Assembly (NCBI GenBank): GCA_910577045.1
Contig: CAJTLB010000006.1
Location: forward strand, 62,001-126,000
DNA: 64,000 bases
Reading direction: 5' to 3'
Origin: an uncultured Lachnospiraceae bacterium
GTDB lineage: Bacteria > Bacillota > Clostridia > Lachnospirales > Lachnospiraceae
Shown: one piece after another, positions 1 through 9,193 of the stretch
Layout: each line of letters begins with the position of its first letter
How positions within the stretch are numbered: position 1 is the first letter of the stretch
Notes under the pieces: generated by a model
Told to the model about the DNA's origin: nothing
Seen by the model: only the letters and a program-made list of their open reading frames with translations
Database searches by the model: none
Made by a program: the position numbers and the translations under genes

Positions 1-198
1 GAATAATCCTAAAAGCCCCTCTGGATAGCGGAATTCTGCTAAAAGGTTCCGCGCCAAAGAAACGGCACTTTCTCCTTTTGTCCCGGTCCGTATAATAACC
101 GCGAGTAATTCGGCATCACTTAATGTCTGTTCTCCTTGTTGGATACATTTTTCATAGGGTTTTTCGGATTCTGGAAGCTGTTTCATTGTTTGGTTCAT
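1..198 (-). CDS. radC: RadC-family (JAB domain) protein, N-terminal part, cut by the window edge
   Basis: Only the first 66 codons are in the window; the gene runs off the left edge. The visible protein begins MNQTMKQLPESEKP and continues with QTLSDAELLAVIIRTGTKGE, which matches the helix-hairpin N-terminal region of the RadC/UPF0758 family (typical form LPESERPREKL...LSDAELLAILLRTG). The JAB-type metalloprotease-like domain would lie outside. Family members were named for DNA repair, but their molecular role is not settled. The ATG at 198 has a strong upstream AGGAGG-like site. The gene lies downstream of the PLP-enzyme gene on the same strand with an 81-bp gap that may hold its own promoter. 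Confidence 0.88.
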   Translation of the reverse strand, partial: MNQTMKQLPESEKPYEKCIQQGEQTLSDAELLAVIIRTGTKGESAVSLARNLLAEFRYPEGLLGLF

Positions 199-247
199 GG
201 TTCCTCCTGTCTGGCTCTCTCCAAGCAAAGCAAAAGGCTCCTTTTTT

Positions 248-276
248 ATTTTATCACAGCTAGAAAGGCTTGTACA
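248..276 (-). promoter_or_regulatory. Possible sigma-A promoter for radC
   Basis: On the minus strand, TGTACA (271-276) is followed after 17 bases by TAAAAT (248-253), 50 bases before the radC ATG. Each box departs from consensus (4/6 and 5/6). The call rests on spacing and position only. Confidence 0.35.
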
Positions 277-279
277 CCT

Positions 280-1572
280 TTAAATTACATCTTTTTCCAA
301 TAGATTTTCATTTATGATTTGTTGTAAGGACTTTAAAATCCCAATTTTTGCGTGGTTCCAAGTAAGCCCGCCTTGGAAATAAACTGCATATGGCGGCTTA
401 ATTGGCCCATCTGCACTTAGCTCAATAGAGGAACCTTGGATAAACGCACCTGCTGCCATAATGACTTTTGCATCATAACCTGGCATATCCCATGGTTCTG
501 GCACTACAAAACTGTCCACTGGGGCAGCAGCCTGGATTCCTTTGCAAAAGGCAATTACATATTCTGGTTTCCCAAATTCTACAGCCTGGATAATATCGTG
601 CCTGCTTTCCGTACTATTTGGCAATACACGAAAACCAAGCTCTTCGTAAATGTTTGCTGCAAAAATAGCTCCTTTTAAAGCGCCTGCCACTACAGTTGGG
701 GCAAGGAAAAGCCCCTGGTAAAAACTTTGTAAAATGCCAAGAGTAGCCCCCACTTCCTTACCAAGCCCTGGCGCACTAAGGCGATAAGCTGCCCGTTCAA
801 TATAAGCCCTTTTCCCAACAATATACCCGCCAATAGGGGCAAGGCCGCCACCAGGGTTCTTAATTAAAGACCCCACTGTTAGGTCAGCCCCTACATCAGA
901 TGGTTCCATCTCTTCCACAAATTCTCCATAACAATTATCTACCATACAAATAATCTCTGGATTAATTGATTTCACATAAGAAACCGCTTTTTTTATTTTT
1001 TCTATAGATAAAGTTGGTCGTGTCTGGTATCCTTTTGAACGTTGGATTTCCACCATTTTTGTTTGTGGCCGAATCGCGTCTTTGATTCCTTTAAAATCAA
1101 AATCTCCATTAGGGAGTAAATCCACCTGCGCATAACTCACGCCATATTCCTTTAAGGAACCAATAGAAGGCCGTATCCCAATTACTTCTTCCAAAGTATC
1201 ATATGGCTTTCCAGAAATAGAAAGTAATTCGTCCCCAGGAAGCAGGTTGGAAGATAGTGCTACAGCTAAAGCATGTGTACCGCAAGTAAGCTGTGGGCGT
1301 ACCAAAGCTGCTTCTGTATGGAATATATCTGCATATACCTGTTCTAAAGTTTCCCTTCCCTGATCGTTATAACCATATCCTGTACTAGGTACAAAATGAA
1401 TATCACTAACTTTATTTTTCTGGAGTGCTTTTAGGACTTTTAATTGATTATATTCTGCCATTTCATCAATCGCTTCAAACCGCCCCTTTAGTGAACCACA
1501 GATTTTCTCTCCAAATTCATATACGTTATGGGAAATTCCCATGCTTTTATAAATTGAATATAATTCATACAT
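280..1572 (-). CDS. Methionine gamma-lyase family PLP-dependent enzyme (COG4100)
   Basis: This 430-aa protein looks like a fold-type I pyridoxal-phosphate enzyme of the Met_gamma_lyase / YnbB family, sometimes labelled 'cystathionine beta-lyase family protein involved in aluminium resistance'. Visible landmarks are TCGTHALAVAL (about 96-106) in the cofactor phosphate-binding region, the aspartate in VDNCYGEF (about 211-218), and the presumed Schiff-base lysine K238 in GSLIKNPGGG. Length is normal for the family. The ATG at 1572 has an AAGGGG site; its first codons overlap the miaA stop by 8 bp, so it is likely translationally coupled in the mutS-mutL-miaA run. The substrate is unknown; a C-S lyase role is inferred from the fold and the aluminium label is not supported by anything visible. 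Confidence 0.85.
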   Translation of the reverse strand: MYELYSIYKSMGISHNVYEFGEKICGSLKGRFEAIDEMAEYNQLKVLKALQKNKVSDIHFVPSTGYGYNDQGRETLEQVYADIFHTEAALVRPQLTCGTHALAVALSSNLLPGDELLSISGKPYDTLEEVIGIRPSIGSLKEYGVSYAQVDLLPNGDFDFKGIKDAIRPQTKMVEIQRSKGYQTRPTLSIEKIKKAVSYVKSINPEIICMVDNCYGEFVEEMEPSDVGADLTVGSLIKNPGGGLAPIGGYIVGKRAYIERAAYRLSAPGLGKEVGATLGILQSFYQGLFLAPTVVAGALKGAIFAANIYEELGFRVLPNSTESRHDIIQAVEFGKPEYVIAFCKGIQAAAPVDSFVVPEPWDMPGYDAKVIMAAGAFIQGSSIELSADGPIKPPYAVYFQGGLTWNHAKIGILKSLQQIINENLLEKDVI

Positions 1573-2521
1573 ATTTTATAATCCCCTTCTGATACAATTT
1601 ATCCATAAGCTGTGCGATAATCTCTTGTGTATTAGAATATTGCCCCATCGAAATCCACTCTACATCCTTTTCTCTTTTAAACCAAGTAATTTGGCGTTTT
1701 GCAAAATGCCTGCTTTCTTGTTTTATAGTGGTTACTGCTTCTTGAAACGAAATTTCTCCTTCTAAATAAGACGCTATTTCCTTATAGCCTAACCCCTGCA
1801 TAGAAGTTAAATTTCTTTGGTAGCCCATATCTAAAAGATGTCTGACTTCTTCTACCAGCCCAAGCTCTAACATATGGTCTACACGTTTATTAATCCTTTG
1901 GTACAAAATCTCCCTTTCCCTATTTAGGACAAAATAAACGGATTGGTACATAGATTCTTTTTTTCGCTGCATTTCATTATGGTCAGAAATTTTTTGCCCA
2001 GTTTGATTATAATATTCTAGTGCCCGTATAACTCTTCTAATATTATTGGGATGAATGGCATCTGCTGCCTTTTTGTCAACAAGTGCCAAAGAATCATGAA
2101 GTGTTTGTACGCCATGTTGTTTAGCAAAATGTTCCATTTTAGAACGAAATTCTGGATCTGCTTCTGTTTCATCAAAATCAATCCCATATAAAATAGATTG
2201 AATATAAAACCCTGTCCCACCTACTATAATAGGGATATGTCCATTCTGATAAATTTGATTTATGGCTTCCCTTGCCATCCTCTGGAATATTACAACATTA
2301 AATTCCTCATCTGGATATAATTTATCAACCAAATAATGAGGAATTCCCTGCATTTCTTCTTTTGTAATTTTTGCCGATCCAATATCCATATAACGGTATA
2401 CCTGTATAGAATCAGCACTAATAATTTCTCCATGAATTGCTTTTGCAAGCCCAATAGATGTTTCCGTTTTTCCAGCAGCCGTAGGGCCAGTTAGAATAAT
2501 AAGTGGTTTTTTTTCTTCCAT
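1565..2521 (-). CDS. miaA: tRNA dimethylallyltransferase MiaA
   Basis: MiaA transfers a dimethylallyl group to N6 of A37 in tRNAs that read U-starting codons, making i6A, the substrate for MiaB (encoded at 13865-15310). The 318-aa protein has the P-loop GPTAAGKT (12-19), the SADSIQVYRYMDIGSAK substrate segment (about 34-50) and GGTGFYIQ (about 100). An upstream in-frame ATG at 2563 lies inside mutL; the ATG at 2521 is preferred because GAGGAAC sits just upstream and the protein then starts at the family's usual distance from the P-loop. It follows mutL by 13 bp. Confidence 0.95.
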   Translation of the reverse strand: MEEKKPLIILTGPTAAGKTETSIGLAKAIHGEIISADSIQVYRYMDIGSAKITKEEMQGIPHYLVDKLYPDEEFNVVIFQRMAREAINQIYQNGHIPIIVGGTGFYIQSILYGIDFDETEADPEFRSKMEHFAKQHGVQTLHDSLALVDKKAADAIHPNNIRRVIRALEYYNQTGQKISDHNEMQRKKESMYQSVYFVLNREREILYQRINKRVDHMLELGLVEEVRHLLDMGYQRNLTSMQGLGYKEIASYLEGEISFQEAVTTIKQESRHFAKRQITWFKREKDVEWISMGQYSNTQEIIAQLMDKLYQKGIIKYV

Positions 2522-2534
2522 TTGTTCCTCACTA

Positions 2535-4340
2535 TTATAAAATACGTTTAAACTTCCGTTCAATTTCTGTTTTCGTCATAGCAATGATCGTAGGGCGCCC
2601 ATGTGGGCAGTGATATGGGTTTTCTAGTGTAAGTAATTGGTCAATTAAGCTTTTTGCCTCTTCTGTGCTTAGGGAAAAATTTCCTTTTACAGCAGTTTTA
2701 CAAGACATAGAAGCAATCTGTTCTAACAGTAAGGTCTGCGTATTCCCTTTTCCTTCTTCTAATAAATGATCCAACATTTCTAAAAACACTTCTTTGCTTA
2801 CCAGCCCAAATAAATTATATGGGACTGCACTAACCGCATATTCCCTCCCACCAAATGGCTCTACTGTAAAACCAATTTCTTCAAAGCTTTTTATATTTTG
2901 TTTTAATAAGGTTTCTTGTTTTAGATCCAAAGTAACAATAATAGGAGGCTGTAACAATTGTGACACATATTCTTTATTTTTTAAATTTTTTATTATTTTT
3001 TCATATAAAACCTTTTCATGGGCAGCATGTTGGTCAATAAAGTAGAATTTATCTTGGAGCTCTACTAACCAATAAGTCTGAAAAAGCTGCCCAATAATTT
3101 TATGTTGTGGCTTTGCCTCTTCTGATAATAATTGTACTGGAAGATTTAACTGTTCTGGCACTTTTTCTTCTTCCTTTTTAGGGCTGCTAGGAAGTTCTGG
3201 ATTAGCTGTATAGCCGCCAGTATACTCCATTATTTCTTCCATACGTTTTGTTTCAAATGGTTCTGGTATTCGGTAGGAAGGTTTTTGATGGGCATTTTCT
3301 ATTGGAAGAGGCTTTTTATCTATTTCTTTTAGCTCTATTTCTGGTATTAATTCTTTATGCCCAAGGGTTTTTGTCATGGAATCTTTTATAAATTCATATA
3401 CTTCTTGGCTGTTTCGGAAACGCAATTCCATCTTAGTTGGATGGACATTAATATCTAACAATTCTGGTTTTATACTAAGGTTAAATACAACAAATGGGTA
3501 TTTATGCTGCATTAAATAAGGCTGGTATGCGTCTTCTATTGCCCTGGCAATGATCTGGCTACGAATATACCTGCCATTGACATAATAATTCTCAAAAGAA
3601 CGGTTGCCCCTTGAAATCAATGGTTTTCCAATAAACCCTTGTATATTCCCGAAATTGGATTCTGTATTTATGGAAAATAAATTAGCGGTTATTTCCCTGC
3701 CATATACCTGATAAATAATATCTTTTAAACTGCCATTCCCACTAGTGTGTAATTTATTTTGATTATTATGAATAAACCGGATCGAAATCTCTGGATGGGA
3801 TAATGCAATGCGTTCTACTACCTCAGCAATATAGCCTGCCTCTGTTTGTGCTGTTTTTAAAAATTTTTTCCTAGCAGGTGTATTAAAAAACAAGTTCCTA
3901 ATTAAAAATGTAGTCCCCTCTGGGCAGCCTACTTCTTCTACTTTCTGTTCCTGCCCGCCTTCTATTAAGTAACGGGCACCATTCAATGCCTCTGGGATTT
4001 TAGTGATTAACTCTACTTGTGCTACAGATGCAATACTTGACAATGCTTCCCCGCGGAACCCAAGGGAAGACACCGTAAGTAAATCTTCTACTGTCCTAAT
4101 TTTACTAGTAGAATGGCGTAGGAAGGCTAAAGAAATTTCTTCTGGTTTAATTCCGCATCCATTATCTGTAATCCGTATAAAAGAAATCCCACCATCCTTA
4201 ATTTCTACTGTAATAGCTGTTGCTTTTGCATCAATAGCATTTTCCAACAACTCTTTTGCTACAGAAGAAGGGCGTTCAATCACTTCCCCGGCAGCTATTT
4301 GGTTAATCGTATTTTGATCTAATACCTGAATGGATGGCAT
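2535..4340 (-). CDS. mutL: DNA mismatch repair protein MutL
   Basis: MutL is the GHKL ATPase that links MutS mismatch recognition to strand removal. The 601-aa protein shows all N-terminal ATPase motifs: ELLENAIDA (30-38), DNGCGI (59-64) and GFRGEAL (94-100). The C-terminal dimerisation domain contains DQHAAHEKVLYE (about residue 440), which fits the DQHA(X)2E(X)4E metal motif of nicking-competent MutL proteins, and CPHGRP near the end. This agrees with a methyl-independent system in which MutL itself nicks. A linker rich in Pro/Glu/Lys separates the two halves. It starts 15 bp after mutS. Confidence 0.97.
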   Translation of the reverse strand: MPSIQVLDQNTINQIAAGEVIERPSSVAKELLENAIDAKATAITVEIKDGGISFIRITDNGCGIKPEEISLAFLRHSTSKIRTVEDLLTVSSLGFRGEALSSIASVAQVELITKIPEALNGARYLIEGGQEQKVEEVGCPEGTTFLIRNLFFNTPARKKFLKTAQTEAGYIAEVVERIALSHPEISIRFIHNNQNKLHTSGNGSLKDIIYQVYGREITANLFSINTESNFGNIQGFIGKPLISRGNRSFENYYVNGRYIRSQIIARAIEDAYQPYLMQHKYPFVVFNLSIKPELLDINVHPTKMELRFRNSQEVYEFIKDSMTKTLGHKELIPEIELKEIDKKPLPIENAHQKPSYRIPEPFETKRMEEIMEYTGGYTANPELPSSPKKEEEKVPEQLNLPVQLLSEEAKPQHKIIGQLFQTYWLVELQDKFYFIDQHAAHEKVLYEKIIKNLKNKEYVSQLLQPPIIVTLDLKQETLLKQNIKSFEEIGFTVEPFGGREYAVSAVPYNLFGLVSKEVFLEMLDHLLEEGKGNTQTLLLEQIASMSCKTAVKGNFSLSTEEAKSLIDQLLTLENPYHCPHGRPTIIAMTKTEIERKFKRIL

Positions 4341-4355
4341 AATATATCCTTTCTT

Positions 4356-7013
4356 TTACCAACGGTTTTTCAATTTATTTTGTAATTGATACAACGTATT
4401 TAATGCTTCAATTGGGGTTAAATTCCCAATGTCAATTTCTTTTAATTCTTTTAAAATATCATCGTCTTTTACCGTGTCAAATAGAGAAATTTGTGTAAGT
4501 TCCACTTCATCTAATGTAACTACTGTTTTTTTCTTAGTATGGTTACTAGAAGCCCCTATTGCAGCAATTTCTTTTGCCTTTGCTGTAATATCAGCATCAC
4601 TTAATTCTTCTACAAGCTGTTTTGCACGTTCAATTACTGTTTCAGGGACACCTGCAAGCTTTGCTACTTGTATCCCATAGCTTTTATCGGCCCCACCTTT
4701 TACAATTTTCCGAAGGAATACAATATCATCACCCTGTTCTTTTACTGCAATACAATAATTATTAACGCCATCTAAGGTACCTTCTAATTCTGTTAGTTCA
4801 TGGTAATGTGTAGCAAATAATGTTTTTGCGCCTAATAGTTTTGTATTGCTGATATGTTCTACTACTGCCCATGCAATGCTTAAACCGTCAAAAGTACTTG
4901 TCCCTCTTCCAATTTCATCTAAAACTAATAAGCTGTTGTGCGTGGCGTTCCGTAAAATATTCGCTACTTCTGTCATTTCTACCATAAATGTACTCTGCCC
5001 AGAAGCTAAATCATCAGATGCCCCTACACGGGTAAAAATACGGTCACAAATTCCAATATTAGCAGAATCTGCAGGGACAAAGCTCCCAATCTGTGCCATT
5101 AAAACAATAAGCGCTGCCTGCCTCATATAAGTAGATTTTCCAGCCATATTTGGGCCGGTAATAATAGAAATACGGTTATTATGGTTATCTAAATATACAT
5201 CGTTTGCTACAAACATATGGTTTGCTATCATTTGCTCTACTACCGGATGCCGTCCATTCTTAATATCAATAACTCCTTTTTCATTAATATTTGGGCGTAC
5301 ATATTGATTCCGTTCTGCTACATAGGCAAGAGAAGCATATACATCTAACCTAGCTATGGCCTTTGCACTTGTTTGGATACGTACAACCTCAGCTGCTATT
5401 TTTTCCCGGATTTCACAAAAAACATCATATTCTAAAGAAATCAGCCTTTCTTCTGCGCCAAGTATCATTTCTTCCAATTCTTTTAACTTTGGCGTGCTAA
5501 AACGTTCCGCATTTGATAAAGTTTGTTTTCGGATATAATCCTCTGGAACCATATCTTTATATGAATTTGTCACTTCTAAATAATAGCCAAATATACGGTT
5601 ATATTTGATTTTTAACCCCTTAATCCCTGTCCGTTCTCTTTCTGCAGCTTCCAATTCTGCCAGCCAGTTTTTCCCCTCTGTTTTTGCTTGGCGCAGTTTA
5701 TCAATTTCTTTATGGTACCCTTCTTTAATAATACCTCCATCCCTTGTAGAAATAGGAGGATCGTCTAAAATAGAAGCTGCAATTAATTCTGCTAAATCAG
5801 TAAGAGGATCCATGTCTTTGTCAATTTCTTTTAATAGCTCCGCATTTGCCCCTTGTAATAAGCATTTAATATGCGGCAGCATGGAAATAGACGACTGGAA
5901 TGAAATAAAATCCCTTGGATTAGCTGTTTTATAGCTAATGCGCCCAATTAATCGTTCCAAATCATAAATCGGCTGCATATATTCCCGGATTTCTTCCCGG
6001 GTAATCATATTTTCTAACAATTCTTGTACTGCATCTTGCCTCTTTAAAATTTCCTTTCTGGAAATTAAAGGCTGTTCCATATGGCTTCTTAGTGCCCTTG
6101 CCCCCATAGCGGTTTTGGTTTTATCCAAAACCCATAAAAGAGAGCCTCTTTTTTGTTTTTCCCGTAGTGTTTCTACGAGCTCTAGGTTTCTTCTAGTAGA
6201 AGTGTCCAATAACATAAACCTTCCTGTAGAATAAGGAATAATAGCGGTTAAATGTTCTAATGTACTTTTCTGGGTTTCATATAAATACTGCAACAAGGAA
6301 CCTGCTGCAATTAACCCGTATTCATATTCTGTAATGCCAAGCCCTTCTAAATGAATCACTTTAAAATGTTCTTTTAAAATCTTTTGGCAGGTTTCATCAT
6401 CAAAATACCAAGAATCCAGTGCAGATACTGCTATAGAAAGCCTTCCCCTTATATCCTCAATATCTGCGCCGCTAACATAAAAAGCATGGTTACAAATAAT
6501 TTCTGAAGGGGCATACCGGGTAATTTCATCTAACAACGCCCGTAAAGAAGATACTTGCGTTACATAATAATCCCCAGTAGAAATATCTGCAATAGAAATA
6601 CCATAATTATCATCTAAATAAACAATAGACATAATATAATTATTTTTACTTTCCTCTAGTGCAGAAACATTTAAGTTTGTCCCAGGAGTTACAATACGGA
6701 TTACTTCCCGTTTTACAATTCCTTTTGCTTGCTTTGGGTCTTCTACTTGTTCGCAGATAGCGACTTTATATCCTTTTTTTACTAATTTGTTTAAATAACC
6801 TTCTACAGCATGATAAGGCACCCCGCACATAGGAGCTTTTTCTTCTAACCCACAATTCTTTCCTGTTAGGGTAATTTCTAATTCCCTAGAAGCAGTAAGG
6901 GCATCTTCATAGAACATTTCATAAAAATCTCCCAGCCGGTAAAATAAAATACAATCTTTATACTTTTCCTTTGTCTCTATATATTGCTGCATCATTGGTG
7001 TTAATTGTGCCAC
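4356..7013 (-). CDS. mutS: DNA mismatch repair protein MutS
   Basis: MutS recognises base mismatches and small loops. The 885-aa MutS1-type protein has the mismatch-wedge F-x-E motif in GDFYEMF (F30, E32), a connector/lever region, and the ABC-type ATPase with Walker A GPNMAGKST (about residue 615) and Walker B LLVLDEIGRGTS. The start codon is GTG (minus strand of 7011-7013), with AAGGA about 11 bases upstream; it aligns with the usual MutS start. It is the first gene of the mutS-mutL-miaA-PLP enzyme run. A terminator-like hairpin (7125-7161) separates it from the gene upstream. Confidence 0.97.
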   Translation of the reverse strand: MAQLTPMMQQYIETKEKYKDCILFYRLGDFYEMFYEDALTASRELEITLTGKNCGLEEKAPMCGVPYHAVEGYLNKLVKKGYKVAICEQVEDPKQAKGIVKREVIRIVTPGTNLNVSALEESKNNYIMSIVYLDDNYGISIADISTGDYYVTQVSSLRALLDEITRYAPSEIICNHAFYVSGADIEDIRGRLSIAVSALDSWYFDDETCQKILKEHFKVIHLEGLGITEYEYGLIAAGSLLQYLYETQKSTLEHLTAIIPYSTGRFMLLDTSTRRNLELVETLREKQKRGSLLWVLDKTKTAMGARALRSHMEQPLISRKEILKRQDAVQELLENMITREEIREYMQPIYDLERLIGRISYKTANPRDFISFQSSISMLPHIKCLLQGANAELLKEIDKDMDPLTDLAELIAASILDDPPISTRDGGIIKEGYHKEIDKLRQAKTEGKNWLAELEAAERERTGIKGLKIKYNRIFGYYLEVTNSYKDMVPEDYIRKQTLSNAERFSTPKLKELEEMILGAEERLISLEYDVFCEIREKIAAEVVRIQTSAKAIARLDVYASLAYVAERNQYVRPNINEKGVIDIKNGRHPVVEQMIANHMFVANDVYLDNHNNRISIITGPNMAGKSTYMRQAALIVLMAQIGSFVPADSANIGICDRIFTRVGASDDLASGQSTFMVEMTEVANILRNATHNSLLVLDEIGRGTSTFDGLSIAWAVVEHISNTKLLGAKTLFATHYHELTELEGTLDGVNNYCIAVKEQGDDIVFLRKIVKGGADKSYGIQVAKLAGVPETVIERAKQLVEELSDADITAKAKEIAAIGASSNHTKKKTVVTLDEVELTQISLFDTVKDDDILKELKEIDIGNLTPIEALNTLYQLQNKLKNRW

Positions 7014-7117
7014 AGCCTAAATCTTCCTTTCTTATGTTTGAGAAAAATCCCTAATCAATAGAATAACCCAAAAATTCATGAAATGCAACGAAAATTTTTA
7101 CTTAAATAGGACGAAAA

Positions 7118-7161
7118 GAAATCAGGGGATCTGTTACAAAATGGTATTTTGCAACAGCCCC
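7118..7161 (-). terminator. Rho-independent terminator after the DUF6033-like gene
   Basis: On the minus strand GGGGCTGTTGCAAAAT and ATTTTGTAACAGATCCCC form a long stem around a 3-4 base loop (7125-7161), with one mismatch and a 2-base bulge. It is followed by TGATTTCTTTTC. It lies 34 bases after the stop of the 7195-7902 gene and 110 bases before mutS, so it should end the upstream transcript. Confidence 0.7.
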
Positions 7162-7194
7162 CTTATGTTTTATCAGCCTGCTGGCATATTTCTT

Positions 7195-7902
7195 TTATCC
7201 AAGATAATTAATATGCTGCCCCACATATTCTGGTTCTATTTGTTTCCATGGGTATAATACATCATTAATTTTTTGGATTAATTCGTCCATAGTGGATGCA
7301 GTAATCGTTATTTCTTCTTGTTCTTCTTTTTGCAGGCGTTTATCCTTTAATTTTTCTGCTTCTTCTTTTTTAGCTTCCTTCTTTTTCGCCGTTTTCTTTG
7401 CTTCCTTTTTCTCTTCTGCTTTTTTACTAATCCGTTCTCTTTGCGCAGAAAGGGATTTGTCGATTACTGCAAAAAAAGAAGCTGTCCCATTATCATTCAC
7501 TTTCATACCAACAGTCTTTAATTTTGCCCCTGCACTTTGCAAGCTATTTTGAAGCTGTGGTAATTTTGTAGAAGCATTCTGGATAATGGATTCATATTGT
7601 TTCCGGTAAGTTTCATCTTCTGCCATGCGTTCAATTTTTTCTTCGTCAATTAACACTACCATACGGTTTGCATTGGCATAGCTTCCTGCTTGTGCCTGTG
7701 CTTGTTGTTTCATGTCTTTACTGACAAGCACAAAATCCATATTAGAATATTTCTTTTTTAACTCCTCATAATATTTCTGCGCTTTTTCACTTAATTCAGG
7801 GTTTCCAACTGTTTTTCCTGGTACTTTACTTTTTTTCTTTGTCTGTTCTGCCTCATATTCACTTGCAATCCGGTTTCCTTCTACTTGTGAAATTGTACTC
7901 AT
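7195..7902 (-). CDS. DUF6033-like protein (lineage-typical, unknown function)
   Basis: This 235-aa soluble protein has no signal peptide or membrane segment. It has a charged N-terminus, a middle part with LSEKAQKYYEELKKKYSNMDFVLVS (split here at about 38-62) and a Lys/Glu/Ala-rich coiled-coil stretch (about 150-195), ending in a segment with YPWKQIEPEYVGQH. I match it from memory to the DUF6033 family common in Lachnospiraceae; no function is known to me. AAAAGGAGG precedes the ATG. It is flanked by the CFI-box gene upstream and a terminator downstream. Confidence 0.6.
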   Translation of the reverse strand: MSTISQVEGNRIASEYEAEQTKKKSKVPGKTVGNPELSEKAQKYYEELKKKYSNMDFVLVSKDMKQQAQAQAGSYANANRMVVLIDEEKIERMAEDETYRKQYESIIQNASTKLPQLQNSLQSAGAKLKTVGMKVNDNGTASFFAVIDKSLSAQRERISKKAEEKKEAKKTAKKKEAKKEEAEKLKDKRLQKEEQEEITITASTMDELIQKINDVLYPWKQIEPEYVGQHINYLG

Positions 7903-7969
7903 CTTACATTCCTCCTTTTGTATTTATATCGGCTTAATTTTTTATAAAATAAGTAAATTATAAATCCAA

Positions 7970-8677
7970 TTATAAATTATTGTCACAAGGATCTATATAA
8001 GGCGTATTTTGGATTCCTTTTTGGTATAGATAGTTAGTAAAAATATCTAAGATTGTTTGGAATAAAAGCTGGAACATATAAGTATCCCCAAAAATTTTCA
8101 CTAACCATGGGCTAATTTGATAATAACAATAAATAAACAATCTGCCATACCAAGTAGTTGCCAGTACTTGGTCGCGGAACCTGCGAAGTATCCAAACATG
8201 TGGGCAATTATAAGAACCATATATGCAAGTAGCAATATAACATCCACAAGTATGGTTCCTTATTGTTAGATAAAGAATGTCTGGGCACTCTTCCATAGTA
8301 AAGCCATGGTTGCTTACTCCAATTTTTTCTATTTTCCCATCTTTAATAATAATGTCTGACAATGTAATCCCATGTAATGCACCACGTAAAGATTTATAAG
8401 CTACTCCCCCATCTAGTTTCTGGTATAATAACATTTCATTTTTTACTAAAAATCTGCCATCCACGCAAATTCCTGTAATAATGGCACGGTATCCATCGCT
8501 TCTAGAGAGTTCTAAGCCATTCCTAGTTTTATAAATGGACAGGCGTATGTGGTTTTCTTTTATGTCTCCTTCGTATTCTGCTGTTTTATTTTCAAAAAAC
8601 GCTGTTAAACTTTCAAAATCAGGAAATGTTTGTTGGATTTTCTTATAATTGTCCTCTGTATTTTGCTGATCATTCAT
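7970..8677 (-). CDS. CFI-box-CTERM domain protein, unknown function
   Basis: The 235-aa protein has an N-terminal alpha/beta region of unknown family (about 1-135) and a Cys/aromatic-rich C-terminal segment GCYIATCIYGSYNCPH (about 145-160) followed by VWILRRFRD, the hallmark of the CFI-box domain. This is a short C-terminal module found on many otherwise unrelated bacterial proteins. The region after it (170-225) is rich in Tyr, Phe, Ile and Leu and may associate with membrane. There is no signal peptide. GGAGA lies before the ATG. The role of the domain is not established; the cysteines could bind metal or be modified, which is inference. Confidence 0.65.
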   Translation of the reverse strand: MNDQQNTEDNYKKIQQTFPDFESLTAFFENKTAEYEGDIKENHIRLSIYKTRNGLELSRSDGYRAIITGICVDGRFLVKNEMLLYQKLDGGVAYKSLRGALHGITLSDIIIKDGKIEKIGVSNHGFTMEECPDILYLTIRNHTCGCYIATCIYGSYNCPHVWILRRFRDQVLATTWYGRLFIYCYYQISPWLVKIFGDTYMFQLLFQTILDIFTNYLYQKGIQNTPYIDPCDNNL

Positions 8678-8765
8678 GTCTTTTCTCCATTAGTCTTTCC
8701 TATTCTTATTCCTTTTCTCCCAATTAATTATTTTACCCTTCTATTTCCAGATTGTCAAATATATA

Positions 8766-8809
8766 TATCATTATATGATAATTAAGTTTTACAAACACTA
8801 TTGTATACT
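8766..8809 (+). promoter_or_regulatory. Dyad and -10 element upstream of the XRE regulator
   Basis: A perfect 6-3-6 inverted repeat, TATCAT-tat-ATGATA (8766-8780), lies 23 bases before a good -10 box TATACT (8804-8809), itself 20 bases before the ATG at 8830. The -35 region is weak. Placement suggests an autoregulatory operator for the adjacent XRE protein; this is inference. Confidence 0.4.
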
Positions 8810-8829
8810 AACAATTAAGGAGGATAATC

Positions 8830-9156
8830 ATGATTGCTGACAGGATCCGTTTTTTAAGAAACCGTCAGGGTTTATCGCAAGCTGAACTTGCCAGGTTCCT
8901 TCGTGTGACACGATCTAGTGTAAATGCGTGGGAACTGGGAATTTCTACTCCGTCTACCTCCACCATTATTGCACTAGCCCAAATATTCCATGTATCAACA
9001 GACTATCTTTTGGAGTTGGACGATTCCTATGAGGATAAAATTGATTTAAAGAATTTTTCGAGTGAAGAAAGAGCTCTGATTTTCCATTTAATCAATTATA
9101 TCAATAGGAACAAAGCACAGCAGCCTGCTAGTATGACCTTTAGGGACGAGAAGTAG
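8830..9156 (+). CDS. XRE-family helix-turn-helix transcriptional regulator
   Basis: The 108-aa protein has an N-terminal Cro/C1-type HTH (about residues 4-60): IRFLRNRQGLSQAELARFLR then VTRSSVNAWELG as recognition helix, and the FHVSTDYLLEL ending typical of the family. The remaining 45 residues are short and probably mediate dimer contact. AAGGAGG precedes the ATG. It is one of few plus-strand genes, transcribed away from the CFI-box gene and toward the lysin gene. Targets are unknown; the dyad in its own promoter is a candidate. Confidence 0.9.
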   Translation: MIADRIRFLRNRQGLSQAELARFLRVTRSSVNAWELGISTPSTSTIIALAQIFHVSTDYLLELDDSYEDKIDLKNFSSEERALIFHLINYINRNKAQQPASMTFRDEK

Positions 9157-9190
9157 CTTTCGTCCCTGAAGCTTTGTCCTTTTATTTTTT
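9143..9190 (+). terminator. Hairpin enclosing the stop codon of the XRE gene
   Basis: GGGACGA (9143-9149) pairs with TCGTCCC (9160-9166), and the stop codon TAG (9154-9156) is in the loop. A T-rich tract begins about 13 bases later. It may be an intrinsic terminator for the plus-strand gene; the gap before the T tract lowers confidence. Confidence 0.45.
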
Positions 9191-9193
9191 ATT

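Noticed and set aside
280..1572. 'Aluminium resistance protein' annotation
   Set aside because: The name comes from transferred annotation; the sequence only shows a PLP fold-type I enzyme.
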